Positions 22,272-34,881 of a stretch of DNA of 64,000 bases are shown here, one piece after another. Both the position numbers and the translations under genes were made by a program. This DNA is from Pyrenula massariospora. Lineage: Eukaryota; Ascomycota; Eurotiomycetes; Pyrenulales; Pyrenulaceae. The DNA is taken from NCBI GenBank assembly GCA_021030905.1, contig JAGFMI010000008.1:434001-498000 (forward strand). The letters run 5' to 3'. How positions within the stretch are numbered: position 1 is the first letter of the stretch; the number at the start of each line of letters is the position of its first letter. The notes under the pieces were generated by a model. It was given only the letters and a program-made list of their open reading frames with translations. It searched no databases and was not told the origin of the DNA.

Positions 22272-25200
22272 ATGGCTACCCATTCAACTGTCTACTTGTT
22301 CGGTGACCAGGCAGAGCTCTCCAAAGATGAACTGAGGGTTCTGTTGTTGAATGGTAGCGACAGTATTTTGAATTCGTTCCTTGACCAAGCTGCTTTTTCC
22401 CTATGTCAAGAAATTCAGACACTTCCATGGAGTCAGAGAGACAAGCTTCCCTCATTTGGGAACTTTCTTGATCTACTCGCTATTGATACTTCGAAACCAC
22501 TTCATCCTGCCTTACATCTTGCACTTTCCACAGTGCATAACCTAGCAGCATTCATTTGGTACGCTACTGGGCAGAACACTGGCATTGAGTGGTTCTAACC
22601 TTCCATAGTCGAAGAACACTGGAATTGAAGAAATCCGCTCGTTCCAATGTCAACTACGCTCTAGGTTTTGGTACTGGCATGCTGGCAGCAGCTGCTGCGA
22701 GCTGCCAGCCAGATCCTGCTCACCTGATTCCACTAGCCTTGGAGACTGTGCTCCTGAGCTTCCGACTGGGTCTCTTAGCATCAGAACTCCGGGATCAGAT
22801 AGCGATCAACCAAGATAATGCCGCATCATGGCGGGTGGTCATCAAGACCAGTGATCCAGCCAGTGTGGAGAACCAATTGCAAGATTTCTGCTCAAAGATG
22901 GTGTGTTCGAGTATCTTCATTGAGTAAATTGCTGGCTGATCGCATTCACAGAATCTCTCAAAATGGTCCAAGCCTTATGTCTGCAGCTGGTCCATAGATT
23001 CAGTGTCCCTTGCTGGCGCGCCTTCATTGCTGCAGGACTTTCTCAGGATCTATGGATGCCTTTCATCTACCATAAAGCCGATATTTGCACCCTTCCATGG
23101 CTCACACATTTTCGTTGAGAATGACGTCTGCCGAGCCATGCGGTCATTTGCGTCGACTCTCATAGACATCAATTCTGAATTCCTAGTGCTTTCTCCGCTG
23201 GATGGATCAATAATGAAGAGCCAATTATGTGGTTCTTTACTCGAAATTGCAGTACGAGCTGTTCTTCGAGAGCGCTTGACCACGCCTGAAGTCTTCGGAT
23301 CGGTTCGAAATGTACTGCAAGCGCAGGATCTCCAGACTTGCACCATTGTCTCATTTGGTATCCCGGATGGCATTGTGCTTGCGGACATGCTTGCAGTGAG
23401 AGAAAAATACGTTGACACAACTACTATCCTGGACGAGCTGTCTGCAACGAAGAGGGCACGGCAGCCGAAGCTTGCCATTACAGGCTTTTCCGGCAGATTT
23501 CCAGGCGGAGAAAATCTGGAGCAGTTCTGGGAAATGCTCCGAACTGGTACCGATACGCATTCTAAAGTACCACCAAGTCGCTGGGATGCTGAAACACATG
23601 TGGATCCTACTCTAAAGTCTAAGAACACGAGTGCTACTCCGTATGGATGCTGGCTTGAGAACGCTGGACTATTTGATCGATCCTTCTTTAGTATTTCTCC
23701 ACGCGAAGCCCCGCAAATGGATCCAGCACAGAGGCTTGCTTTGATGTGCGCGTATGAGGCAGTGGAAATGGCCGGCGTGGTGCCAGATGCAACTCCATCT
23801 ACCATCAAGAGCCGCATTGGTGTCTTTATGGGAACTACCAGCAACGATTGGTGCGAGACGAACAGTGCGCAGGATGTGGACTTTTACTTTATTCCGGGTG
23901 GGAACCGGGCTTTTATCCCTGGAAGAATTAATTATTTCTTTAAGTTCTCGGGGCCAAGCTTCAGTGTTGATACAGCATGTTCATCGAGTCTGGCAGCTCT
24001 TCATATCGCTTGCGGCGCTCTATGGAGAAAGGAAGTTGACACCGCTATCGTTGGGGGTACCAATATTCTGACAAATCCTGATGTCACAGCTGGCCTCGAC
24101 CGTGGGCACTTCCTATCGCGTACAGGTAATTGTAAGTCATTTGATGATGGTGCAGATGGTTACTGTCGTGGTGAAGGAGTTGGTATTGTTGTCTTGAAGC
24201 GTCTGGATGATGCTCAAGCTGAGAATGACCCGATTTGTGCCACCATCCTTTCTGCGATCACAAATCACTCGGCTGAGGCAGAATCGATAACCCGGCCGCA
24301 CGTTGGAGCGCAACAAGCAGTTTTCTCACAGGTACTGGCTCAGGGTGGTATTCAACCAAATGAAGTCAGCTACGTGGAAATGCACGGCACAGGCACCCAG
24401 GCTGGTGACGGCAGAGAGATGAGTTCAGTCTCTACTACCTTTGCCCCATGGCAACCAAACGATCCGCGTGCACGAGACTCTGACCTTTATGTTGGATCGG
24501 TGAAGTCGAATGTCGGTCATGGTGAGGCTGTTTCAGGCGTTACGGCGCTTGTCAAGGTCCTCCTTATGATGCAGAAGAATGAGATACCACCACATTGCGG
24601 CATCAAGACCACAATCAATAAGACATTTCCGGTGGACCTGGATGAGCGTCGGATCAAGATCGCGAGCCAATCAACGCCGTGGCTTGCAAATGGCAAGCCA
24701 AGGAGAGCGCTAATCAACAACTTTAGCGCTGCTGGCGGCAATTCTTGCGTTCTCCTGGAGGACGCTCCTGAGAGACCTATGAGAATAAAATCGAAACGTC
24801 TCGACAATCGTCCTTCTCATGTCATCACGATATCTGCAAAGACCCAGTCTGCGTTGGAAGCGAACATAAAGGCTATGGCAGGTTATCTGCAAAATTCGCA
24901 CTCCATCGCACTTTCAGACATCGCCTATACCTCTACAGCACGTCGTCTCCACTACAATTTCCGCTCCTCGTTCGTTGGTCAGACGATTTATGAGATGCGT
25001 AAGATTGTGGCGCATGCTGCCGCTAATCCCTTCAAACAATTCAGAGGTCCACCGAAAATGGTCTTCGCCTTCTCTGGCCAGGGCTCAAACTATCCCGGTA
25101 TGGCAAAGTGCCTTTATGAGCACATTGGATACTTCAAAACCGATCTGGACCGGTTCGACGCCATCTGTCGACAGCACAATTTCGGCTCCATTCTGCCCTA

Positions 25201-28200
25201 CCTTCAAGGGTCAGAAGAAGCAAAAGATGCTCCTGCGTTGACCGTGCAGCTTGCACACGTTGCCTTCCAAATTGCTCTTGCGCGCATGTGGAAGAGCTGG
25301 GGCGTATCCCCTGCAGCTGTTATCGGCCATAGCCTCGGAGAATACGCCGCGCTCAACTGCGCTGGTGTCTTGTCTGACTACGATGTGTTCTACGCCTGTG
25401 GTCGACGAGCACAGCTGCTCCAGCAACACTGCCAACCTGGCACGCATGCCATGCTTGCAGTTCGCATGGCTCAAGAGGATTTAGCTCCTCGCATGCATGA
25501 TATACCTGTTGAGTTCGCCTGTAACAACAGCTCTCAGGAGACTATTGTTAGTGGTCCGGTCGAGGGTATTAATCAAATGGCTCAACGCATGGAAGCTAAT
25601 GGTATCAGATGCAATCGCATCAACCTTTCGTATGCTTTCCATTCCAGCCAGGTCCAGCCGATCTTGGATTCATTTTCGAAAGCCCTGAACGGGGTCAAGA
25701 TGAGGTCACCTACTCTACCAATCTTAAGCCCGCTTCTGTCAAAAGTCATTGAGCCAAATGAGCCAATGGACGCAGGCTATCTTCTTCAGCAATGCCGCGA
25801 ATCAGTCAACTTAGTTGGTGCAGTCAACGCTGCGCAGTCAGCAGGTATGCTTGATGAGCGCCACCATATCCTTGAGATGGGACCTGCGCTAGTCCTTTCT
25901 CGCCTCATCAAGCGTACAGCTGACAAGGTCCTTTCTACAATCCCGTCCGTTGATCCGAACCAAGGTTCTCTTGATGTTCTCGGTCGGAGCGTTGCAGCTG
26001 CATATCGCGTTGGATGCAACATCAACTGGTCGCAGTACCACCGGGACTATGATCACTCGGTTGTACGGCTGCCATCATACTCTTGGGACTTGAAGAACTA
26101 CTGGCTGCAATACGTTCATGACTGGTCATTGCGCAAAGGTGAGCCGCTACCTGCTGCTGTTGCGCCTCAAGTAGAACTTTGCACGACTTCGTGCCAAAAG
26201 GTCATAAGCACAGACGCCAAGGTAAGCATTGCAAAAGAAGGGATTTGTAGATAGCATACTAACCTCGTCTGCAGGGCGATACACTCAAATTTTTCGTCGA
26301 AACGGACCTTCAAGATAAAGTCCTACGGCCTGTCGTGGCAGGTCACACCGTTAATGGCATTGCTGTCTGTGTTGGTGTAAGTTGGCCTGGCGAAGCTCTT
26401 TGAGCGTGACCATGCTAACCTTTCTTAGTCAGTCTATGCAGATATGGCTGCTGCAGCTGGAGAAGCAATCTTGAAATACTTCCAAGCTGACCCGAAGACA
26501 TGCGCTGTGCTTGTTGATGATATGAACATGCAGGAGTCTCTCACCATTAGTGAGAAACCCGAGCCTCAGCTTGTCAGGGTGGAAGCAAGCTGCACATGGC
26601 AGAAGAAGAAGGCTACTGTTGAGATCAAAACAGGCAACAGTGTCAACTGTTCCGCGATTGTCAGTTTTGTTGACCGCCAGCAAGAGCAGAAGAAGCTTAG
26701 CGAAAATCTCAAGAATGCCGCTGCTGCTGTTGGAGCAGTCAAGGAAGCTGGTGCAAATGGAGACGCTGACCGCTTCAAGCGCTCTATGGCCTACAGGATG
26801 GTTGCCTCCCTTGCCCATTACGACGAATCACATAAAGGCGTCAAGGAGGTAACTCTCGATTCTTCGAAGATGGAGGCATGTGCTCTAGTCTCGACTCCAT
26901 CCTCTGACCGACTTCGAGGCTGCTTTGCCCTCCACCCTTGCGTCTTTGACTCAATCCTCCAATTGGCGACTTTTGTGTTGAATGCCAATGAGAGCTCCCG
27001 ATTTGACGAAGAGGTCTATGTTGTTCGTGGATGGGAGACCGCATTCATTGATGAGACTTTGAGCGCGGACAATAACTACGAGACGTACGTGAAGATGGTC
27101 TCCAGGGACCGAGATCTGTCCGTCGGTGATATTGCCGTCTTGAAGAACGGCAAGCCAATTGGCTGTATCAAAGGCACACGCGTACAGCGTGTACCACGTC
27201 GTTTGATGGATGTCATGTACCGACCTAAGACTGCTGCTGCTCCTACTAAAGGAGTTCCTAGCGAACTTGTCTTGAATACTCCAACTGCCTTGAAGACGCA
27301 AGGAAACGCCAAGCTGGACAAAGCGCTGGCTATTGTCTCTGAAGAGTCTGGCCACGCGGTCGCAGACTTGAAAGATGGTGATCTGCTTGCTGATATCGGT
27401 ATCGACTCTCTGCTCATCTTAGTCATTGTTAGTCGATTCCGTGAAGAGCTTGAGATGGATCTTCAGCCTACCTTCTTTATGGAAATCAATTCAATCCACG
27501 CTATCAAAGAATATTTTGATCCACAAGGCAAGCCCTCGTCTGATGATGACACAGCATCAATCTCATCCGGGCCAGACGTCACACCTGGCTTCTCAACATC
27601 GACAACATCGCTTTCTGATGATGCTGGTGATGAGAGAGAAGAGAAGTCGGTTGAGATTCTCAAGGGTGATAAGTCGGTTCCTCGTTCAACCTCTGTGCTC
27701 CTTCAAGGCAAGGTTGGGCCGAACACAAAGACCATGTTCCTCTTTCCTGATGGCTCCGGATCTGCCACATCGTACATGAACCTTCCCAGAATCGACAAAG
27801 ATATTGCCATTGTAGGCATCAATTGTCCATATATGACACGACCGAAAGAAATGACCCAGGACTTTGAGGAGATCACTCGCATACTGCTGGCGGAGGTACG
27901 GCGTCGCCAACCACACGGCCCTTACTATGTTGGTGGGTGGTCGGCTGGTGGAGCTTTTGCCTACTGTGCCACACAAATGCTCCAGGCTGTTGGTGAAGAA
28001 GTTAAAGCTCTTGTGCTGATTGACGCACCGTGCCCCGTCGGTCTTGGTAAGCTGCCGGCCCTCTTCTTCGACTTTTGGAAGACAATCCACGAACCAGGCG
28101 GGCCTGTCGCCGACAAGCCGCTGCCGTTGTGGGTCATGGATCACTTCCAAGCAGTCAACGCCAACTTGCGCGGCTACATGGCAAAACCAATGGGCGAAGG

Positions 28201-28471
28201 TCTCTCACCAAAGACATACCTTACGTGGGCAGCGAAGGGGACCGACAACCTTGCCGGGTTCCAGGAAAGGCATCTTTTGACGAAAGAAGAAAGCGAGGAC
28301 TTGGGTTTCCTGATGGATGACAAGACAGACTTTGGACCGCGTGGATGGCAAAATTTGTTAGATGGAGAAATTAGGATCGACATCGCCGCCACATCCAACC
28401 ACTTCACGATTGTGAGAGGAGATGGCGCAAAATTGCTCGCGAACCATATTAGGCAAGCTTGCCTTGTGTAG
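22272..28471 (+). CDS. Non-reducing polyketide synthase, SAT-KS-AT-PT-ACP-TE
   Basis: Exons are 22272-22558, 22609-22900, 22952-26221, 26275-26376 and 26429-28471, all in phase, giving 1997 residues. Domains in order: SAT (about 1-340); KS (about 365-780; active Cys536 in DTACSSSLAALH, then MHGTGTQ and SNVGHGEAVSG); AT (about 880-1190; Ser987 in GHSLGEYAAL); PT (about 1284-1560; His1307 in VAGHTVNG, Asp1491 in LHPCVFDSILQ); one ACP (Ser1644 in IGIDSLLI); TE/Claisen cyclase (Ser1822 in GGWSAGGAFAY). It makes an aromatic polyketide from malonyl-CoA; chain length and ring pattern cannot be read by eye. In the SAT domain the usual GxCxG nucleophile motif reads GFGTG, with Gly at residue 117. Neighbouring methyltransferase, monooxygenase, transporter and Zn2Cys6 regulator resemble the gene set of bikaverin- or fusarubin-type clusters. 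Confidence 0.95.
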
Positions 28472-29200
28472 GCAAGAGAAGGAGGTAAGCACTAGACGGG
28501 ATAAGAGACTGTAGACTTTGGTTTTGAGTCAGGGTTTCTTTGGCGTTGGTAGTCTAGTCTACGGCATCTCCGATAGCGACGTTAGATTTCTCCTCAGATA
28601 GCAGTCCTCCCTGGTTCGTGCAACACCCAATATTTCAAACCCAAGTTTGAAGACAAGTAGCTTTTAACAAAAGTTTTATTTAACAAGTGAGAAATTTCAT
28701 TGTTTTCGTAGGTAGACAATTAATTGAAAAATAATACATGTAACGATATGTGATAAATTTCATTCTCTTTGTGATACTAGCTCTGAGGGTGATAAAGTTT
28801 ATTTGATAAGCGGATAACGTTATGTAAATTTCGTATTGCGAGCGTACGGTTGCGCTTTTTCATACCTTGGAAGAGCCTGCAGCTAGGATGGGGCTAAAGA
28901 AAACTATCATTTAGGATACATTTACCTCTGTCAATAGCTCTGGCCGTTTCGACTTACTCATTGCCATCACTGGTCCGTAAAAGGCGATGTGTGCACGAGG
29001 TTTACCTAATCGGAAATAGTGCTGCCTTATGACTCTCTATGCACTTTAACGATGTTCTGTACGACCTCGAGCCGCCTCGGGTTCCTTGGAATCAAGATTT
29101 GAACCGCGGCAATGCTTTCAACTATTTGTTCTCACAAGAGGTCTGAAGACTTCTTCATTCTACTATCAGTCAACAAGCTTGTCTTATTAGCAATGCAGAT
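28472..29200. other. AT-rich intergenic region, promoter of cluster regulator
   Basis: About 730 nt, clearly AT-rich from 28650 to 28870. It holds the PKS 3' UTR and the promoter of the Zn2Cys6 gene. A CCG-N3-CGG inverted triplet lies at 29072-29080, a layout that Zn2Cys6 dimers can bind, but single short matches are common by chance. Confidence 0.4.
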
Positions 29201-31497
29201 ATGGCAGCATCTCCTGCAGCCGGTTTCGCCAAATTCAGGGTCAACCCAGACAATCTGGGATCAGCAGAGCACGCAAAGGTTCGTAAAAGACAACGGAAAG
29301 TCTTGTCGTGCGAGCAATGTCATCAGTCCAAGGTAAAATGTGATAGAGGAAACCCTTGTGGCCGTTGCAAGAGCCTTCGCAGAGGCGATAAATGTTTGTT
29401 CAAGACGACGAACGCGCCGCCTTCATCGATCGTCCCATCCAGTCCTGCTGCTGGCAGGATAGGCTCATTTACGAATCAGCACGACAAGGTTGTAGATACT
29501 CCTGCTGTGTATTTCGCAAATCTCGCCGCAACAGATATTGGGTCGACGACTTGGGCGAAATTGATCTATGAGGTTTGTACAGATTTTTGTGAAATTGTAC
29601 GGCCTACTGAGTCCGTCGGCAGTTCAACGAGGTCCGTGACTACGTGTTTGATCAAAGCCCAGACTTCCATGATCATTACCAACGACTCACGGAGCTTAAA
29701 GCTCTGTACCCGTCGACCAAAAGGCCAAATTTCCCCATTTCCGACGTACGACCGGAACTAAAATCTCGGAATGCTGTTCTTGACTGTCTGCCTTCCCAAG
29801 ATATGCTGAAAACGCTTGCTGAAAACTATCTGAATACGTTTGAGAAGACGCATCGACTTCTCGACCCGTCGACTTTCCTCCACGAGCTTGAAAGCTTTTG
29901 GAGGAGTCGTGAGCAGGCGGAGGACTCATGGCTTGCGCAACTGTTCATCGTACTCTCCCTGAGCTGCCGCTCTACTCCGGATCACTATTTTGACTCGCCT
30001 GGCAGACGCGATGCGCTTCGGACTCAGTACTATGCCGTAGCGGAGGCTGTCCTACATTCATCAGCCGACTCCGCAACATTTCCAGACCTGGCAGACGTCA
30101 GAACGCTTTGTATGATGGTCATTTCACACTCTCTTGACAATGATACCCCAGCGGCGTCTCGGCGGCTGCTGGCTCTAGTTCGGTATCTCGTGGGGCTTGC
30201 TATGACGATTGCGCTACATCAAAATCCGAAAGACTCTGCTTATGTGCAGTCGTTCGATACCGAGATGCGTAGAAGAGTCTGGAATACTGTTGTCTTACTT
30301 GACTTGAGTATGGCCATTGACTCCGGCATGCCCCCAAGCTTGAGGTCCACCGACTGGGATACCGCCACGCCATCAAACATCAATGATGCTCCATACCCTG
30401 GCGTCAACGTCCAATCCTATGGATATAACGACAATGATGGCTCCCCGATCAACTCTGAATGCAATTCGTCTCCACAAGCTCTCTCAATTTTGACAGATTC
30501 ATCACTTCAGATCAAACTTGCCGAAACGTACCCGACCGTCTCGCAGATCGTGTCAACCGTCAATTCCACCAATCCCACCATGTCATACGAGGATGCACTC
30601 ATGCATGACAGGAGGATCCGAGAAGTTCTCAGTGAAGCAAACAATCTTTTCCAGCCTAGCAGACAACCCACAAGCTTCCAAACAACCGCATTTCTCCAGC
30701 AATCTATGCTGGAGATCTTCCTCCGCCGCACTCTCCTGGCGCTGCATCAACAATTCGCCCGCAGCGCCACCCCTTTCATCAAACACGATACATCGCACTG
30801 GTCAGTCCTCGAGTGTTCGCTCGCCCTGCTCGTCGCACAGCAGAACCTCTACGAATTCCCGTCAAACCTACCCGGAGCAGGCAAACCAGTCGACGGCATC
30901 GCTGGCCCCGGGACCAGCACCGCAACATCAGCGTCAGCATCACCAACCTTGCACCTAAATCCAGGCGTCAGCCCCCCTTGTATCCTCTGGTTCGCCGACC
31001 TCTTCCAAGGCGACTTCGCCGTCGCCATGATCCACGTCATCCTCGGCCTTCGATTCTCCACCTTTACCAACCCCTCAACACCGCCCTCCTCCTCGACCGT
31101 CCAGGATCCAAATCCCACGATCTCATCACCACCAACCGACAGTACCTTTCCCAATACCTTCTCAAGAGACATGTCCTTCCAACAACAACATCAAGCTGCA
31201 GCACACGGACTCCACCCACCCACCGCCGCCGCCGCCATCGCCTCCGCGCGCCACACCGCCTGGGAATCGCTCCAGTGCGCCGCGGCCATCATGCGCCGCA
31301 GCGCCGGCCGGAGCTTCCACTCCTTCAAGATCTGCATCGGGGTGTGTCTGAGCATTGCCGCGTTGGAGGCGATTGAAGGAGGAGGAGCAGGAGGGGAGAT
31401 TCAGCAACGGGTTTTGGATGCGGTGAAGCGGGCTACAGTGGAGATGGAGAGGGATCTCGCGGGCAAGGGGGATAGGGTGGGGAATGGGGATGGGTAG
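29201..31497 (+). CDS. Zn2Cys6 transcription factor, probable cluster regulator
   Basis: Exons are 29201-29572 and 29623-31497, in phase, giving 748 residues. The N-terminus carries the six-cysteine binuclear zinc cluster: CEQCHQSKVKC, then CGRC and a final Cys, preceded by basic residues. The middle region (LAENYLNTFEKTHRLLDPSTFLHELESFW, then RRLLALVRYLVGLAMTIALHQ and DTEMRRRVWNTVVLLDLSMAIDSGMP) matches the fungal-specific transcription factor domain. The C-terminus is Pro/Ser/Thr-rich. Placed just downstream of the PKS on the same strand, it is the best candidate for a pathway-specific activator. Confidence 0.9.
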
Positions 31498-32403
31498 TGG
31501 TGGAGAGGATCGCTCCTTCTCCCCCAGATGATCCATGCCAAGCCTCACTAGCAAACCAAGCAAACACCCCAAACCCGCAAAATTTCCCCAACGCACAGAC
31601 CACCCGCCAGAACACAAAACCGTCCTCCGCCTCCCAAAATTTTCCTCTCTTTTTCTTTTTTTTTCTTCAGTCGACTTTACTTGTAAGCCCCCGCCCTCCT
31701 ACCTTCACTTTCACTACAAACCCCGTCCCGTCGCAATAAACCCGCTAACCCTTTCTACAGCATAGAATCAATTCTATAGTAAACGTCCTCACTCTGAGCT
31801 CCTCACACGAGCCACAGAATCCTCAACCTGGCTGATGATCGAACGTCCTCGGTACCCTAGAGTGAAGCCGATCCATGTACTCTTGCCTTTCCCTCGGGAG
31901 AGTGGGAGTGGTGATGATCTTGACCTGCTGTGTTTTGACGTCGGGCTTCGGCCGGTCCCGGCGGGAGGTATCGATGGACTGAGTCTGACAGGCGAGAACG
32001 GAAATGCATGACATGACGTGTGTTGTGTTGTGGGTTTTTGTTCTTGGGATTGAGTGAGATGCAGGGATTGAGGAGTGTGAGAGTGTGGGTTGAGCGTGCT
32101 GTGGACGTGGACGAACTTGAAAGAGCTGAATGATGGGACATATTTTCATGACGATTGTTTTTGTGGGATGTTTGAGATTAGTGTCAGATGTGTACCTCGC
32201 TTTTCAGTTCAAGTTTTCTGCCAATTTTTGCAATTGTTAGTCCACCCTTTGCAGGGAGCCTGATCACATAGCTTGCGTCGTCCTTTGATTCTCCTGGTGT
32301 TCGTCATAAGTGCTTGAATAAGATTTCTAGTCAAACAAACTACGAAATTTAAGATATTTACAATTTGCTGTTTACAATTTCAACCTTATTTCAACACTCA
32401 TAC
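31498..32403. other. Convergent intergenic region
   Basis: About 0.9 kb between the regulator and the Tyw1 gene 3' ends. It contains C-rich and T-rich stretches (31500-31700). No gene was identified. Confidence 0.4.
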
Positions 32404-34647
32404 TTAAACCTCAATCTTCTTCGGCTTCCCCTTCCTATCCACCCTCTCATCGCTGGGATCAAACCCACCGTTCCCCCACAACGCCCACTCCGGCGTCGGC
32501 GCGCAATAATCCTCGGGCTTAAACTCCCCACCAACCTCCAGCAACTCAAAGAACCTCCCATAATCAATCAACGTATTCCACCTCCCCTCAACCAAAAACC
32601 TCTTCGACGCAAGCAATACGCAGCAACTATGCCTATGCTCCGCCGCGATCCCATACCCCAACCCCCTCCCCTCCAACGCCCTGTCCAGCGCCTCCACAAA
32701 CTCCACAACCTCCCCATAAAACGGCACGTTCTGCATGGTCAGCCCGGCGCTCTTGCTGCTCGACGTCCCGCAGTACGTCACGCCCTTGACCTCCACGAAG
32801 CAGGGCAGCCCGCGCGCCACGAGCTCGGCGTAGCCGTCCACTTCCGCCTCGACGTTGAAGCCCTTGACGAGGGTGAGGCGGAAGACTGTGCGCTGCACGA
32901 AGCGCTTCTCGCGCAGGAGGTCGAGGCAGCGGGTGAAGCGGGCCCAGAAGTCGCGGTGGAGGGGGCGGTCGATGCGGCGCAGGCTGTCGCGGTTGCTGGC
33001 GTCGATGCTGACGTAGAGTTGCGTTACGGTTTGGAGGTTGGCGAGTTGGTCCGGGTGCTGCGCGTTGCAGACGAGGAAGGTGGAGATGCGGTCGGCGTGC
33101 AGGAGGGCGACGAACTCGTTGATGCGCGGGTAGAAGATGGGTTCGCCGACCAGGCTGAGCGCGCAGTGGCGGATGTGTAGTGCTTCCGAGAAGCGGTCGG
33201 CGCGGACCCCCGGGACGCCGCGGAGGGTTTTGATTTTCTGGTAGTGGGCGGCTTTGGCGCCTGAGAGGATGGTTTGGGGGGAGTCGACCTGCCAGCGCCA
33301 GGTGGTGGAGACGGGGTTGGTGCCGTGGCGCCAGCAGAAGACGCATTTGTTGCTGCAGGAGAGGGAGGGGGTTGCTTCCATGCAGAGGTGGGATTTGATG
33401 CCGTAGAAGCTGTTTTTGTAGCAGGAGCCGCGACCGCGGAGGGCGGACTTGGTCCAGCGACAGATTTTGACGCCAGAGTGGGTGCCGATTATGGTGTAAC
33501 CCTGTTTGGTGAGAGCGGCGTGGGTTGGGGAGGTTTTAGGGACCATAGCTTTCGGCGTGATAGGAGACGTAGATGTGGTAGATGACGTTGTGAAATCAAT
33601 AGGAATTGGAGATTTGTTACCGAAGGCTTGAGGACCTTTGACATCTTCGAGATCGATAACCTGATTGGTCTTCCGCTTCTTTCGGGGATTTGAATCTATA
33701 AATTCGGCTTCCTCTTCTTCCTCGTCACTCTCCACTGGATCGCCGCTCCCGGTTACACCCTCGCCCAACATACCATCCGGACCAATGTCCTGCAAAGTAT
33801 CTCTAACGCCTTCCACCCATGCTACTGTAGCATCCTTGAGATCGCTCTTTAAATCACCCATGCCTAGAGGAAACACTCTTTTACCGCCAGTCAATTTTGC
33901 GAGCCATTTGTCGACCTGTATCGCTTGATTGCAAAAGCCTTCTGCCTCCGTTGGCCAGCCTTCTCTGTCCCCAATGCCGAATACAGAGAAGCCCAGAAGG
34001 TTAGAAAGCGGGGCGGTGTCAATTCTGAAGTCGTTGTGCGTCTCCTGTAAATGGTCGAGAAAGGTGTCTAACAAGGTATCGATATTGTAAGACGGAATGA
34101 TGAGCACGTAGAAAAACCGACATGTCTGATCAGGCTTCTGAAGCGGTTTTGGACCGCTGATGAACCAGTCATCAAGGTCGATCTCCGCTAGATCCTGTAC
34201 GATCGGGGTAGGAGACTTTAAGAGTGCCGACACCTCTTGCGCGACTTCCTGACTAGTGCCAGTGAGAGTTGAGTAGAATATCACAGGTTGGACTGTCAAC
34301 GAGGTTGGTACTGGCGTAGTTTGTTTCGCTTTCGGACTTTTCCTGCCGGAGACGACCTTAGGACCCTCCCTGATGAGACCAGTTTTCTCCGAAGCATGAC
34401 TTTCATTCGGCAAAATCTGTACAGTCTTCTCTGGTATGGATATGGATGCCTTCGGAGATGGCGGTGTTGAAGAAGAATTAGGGTCCTTCTGTCTGGACTT
34501 GACTGCAAGGTACAACCAGAGCACTACTGATACAAACAGCGGAGCCGAGATGAACGAAAGCCTATGATCATGCCAGAAGCTGACAAGACGATCAAATCTA
34601 TCTGCCACATAGAGCAGCCAGACCGTCTCTTCGTTAAGACCATCCAT
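32404..34647 (-). CDS. TYW1: tRNA 4-demethylwyosine synthase (flavodoxin + radical SAM)
   Basis: Single exon, 747 residues from ATG 34647 (MDGLNEETVW...). The frame remains open upstream to about 34824 but the next ATGs look less natural. Residues about 33-52 form one membrane-like helix (FISAPLFVSVVLWLYLAV). A flavodoxin-like FMN domain follows (VIFYSTLTGTSQEVAQEVS, then SVFGIGDREGWP). After an acidic linker comes the radical SAM domain with the CxxxCxxC iron-sulfur motif, CSNKCVFCWRHGTNP, plus GVKICRWTKSALRGRGSCYK and SLVGEPIFYP. Tyw1 builds the tricyclic base of wybutosine at position 37 of tRNA-Phe. Confidence 0.95.
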   Translation of the reverse strand: MDGLNEETVWLLYVADRFDRLVSFWHDHRLSFISAPLFVSVVLWLYLAVKSRQKDPNSSSTPPSPKASISIPEKTVQILPNESHASEKTGLIREGPKVVSGRKSPKAKQTTPVPTSLTVQPVIFYSTLTGTSQEVAQEVSALLKSPTPIVQDLAEIDLDDWFISGPKPLQKPDQTCRFFYVLIIPSYNIDTLLDTFLDHLQETHNDFRIDTAPLSNLLGFSVFGIGDREGWPTEAEGFCNQAIQVDKWLAKLTGGKRVFPLGMGDLKSDLKDATVAWVEGVRDTLQDIGPDGMLGEGVTGSGDPVESDEEEEEAEFIDSNPRKKRKTNQVIDLEDVKGPQAFGNKSPIPIDFTTSSTTSTSPITPKAMVPKTSPTHAALTKQGYTIIGTHSGVKICRWTKSALRGRGSCYKNSFYGIKSHLCMEATPSLSCSNKCVFCWRHGTNPVSTTWRWQVDSPQTILSGAKAAHYQKIKTLRGVPGVRADRFSEALHIRHCALSLVGEPIFYPRINEFVALLHADRISTFLVCNAQHPDQLANLQTVTQLYVSIDASNRDSLRRIDRPLHRDFWARFTRCLDLLREKRFVQRTVFRLTLVKGFNVEAEVDGYAELVARGLPCFVEVKGVTYCGTSSSKSAGLTMQNVPFYGEVVEFVEALDRALEGRGLGYGIAAEHRHSCCVLLASKRFLVEGRWNTLIDYGRFFELLEVGGEFKPEDYCAPTPEWALWGNGGFDPSDERVDRKGKPKKIEV

Positions 34648-34881
34648 GATCCTGAATTGCGATTCGTACTCTTTCGAGCTTGTAGGGCACGAGAAGAGGG
34701 CTTCGGACAAAAGTGTTCTAACCGCTTTAGGAGATTCGTACATGACGCCTCGTTTGATTATCATGCGACCTCTGCTACCAAGCTTCGCGGTCGCTTCTAA
34801 GGCTTTGTTGCCTTTGCGACTCAATGTCGCGATGCTTTATCTTTGAGAGGGGTCTTCTCTTCTGAGCTAGACTGAACAACC

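Noticed and set aside
34648-34824. N-terminal extension of Tyw1
   Set aside because: The frame is open, but the leftmost start is TTG and the extension is basic with no family feature. MDGLNEETVW followed by the membrane helix fits Tyw1 N-termini better.
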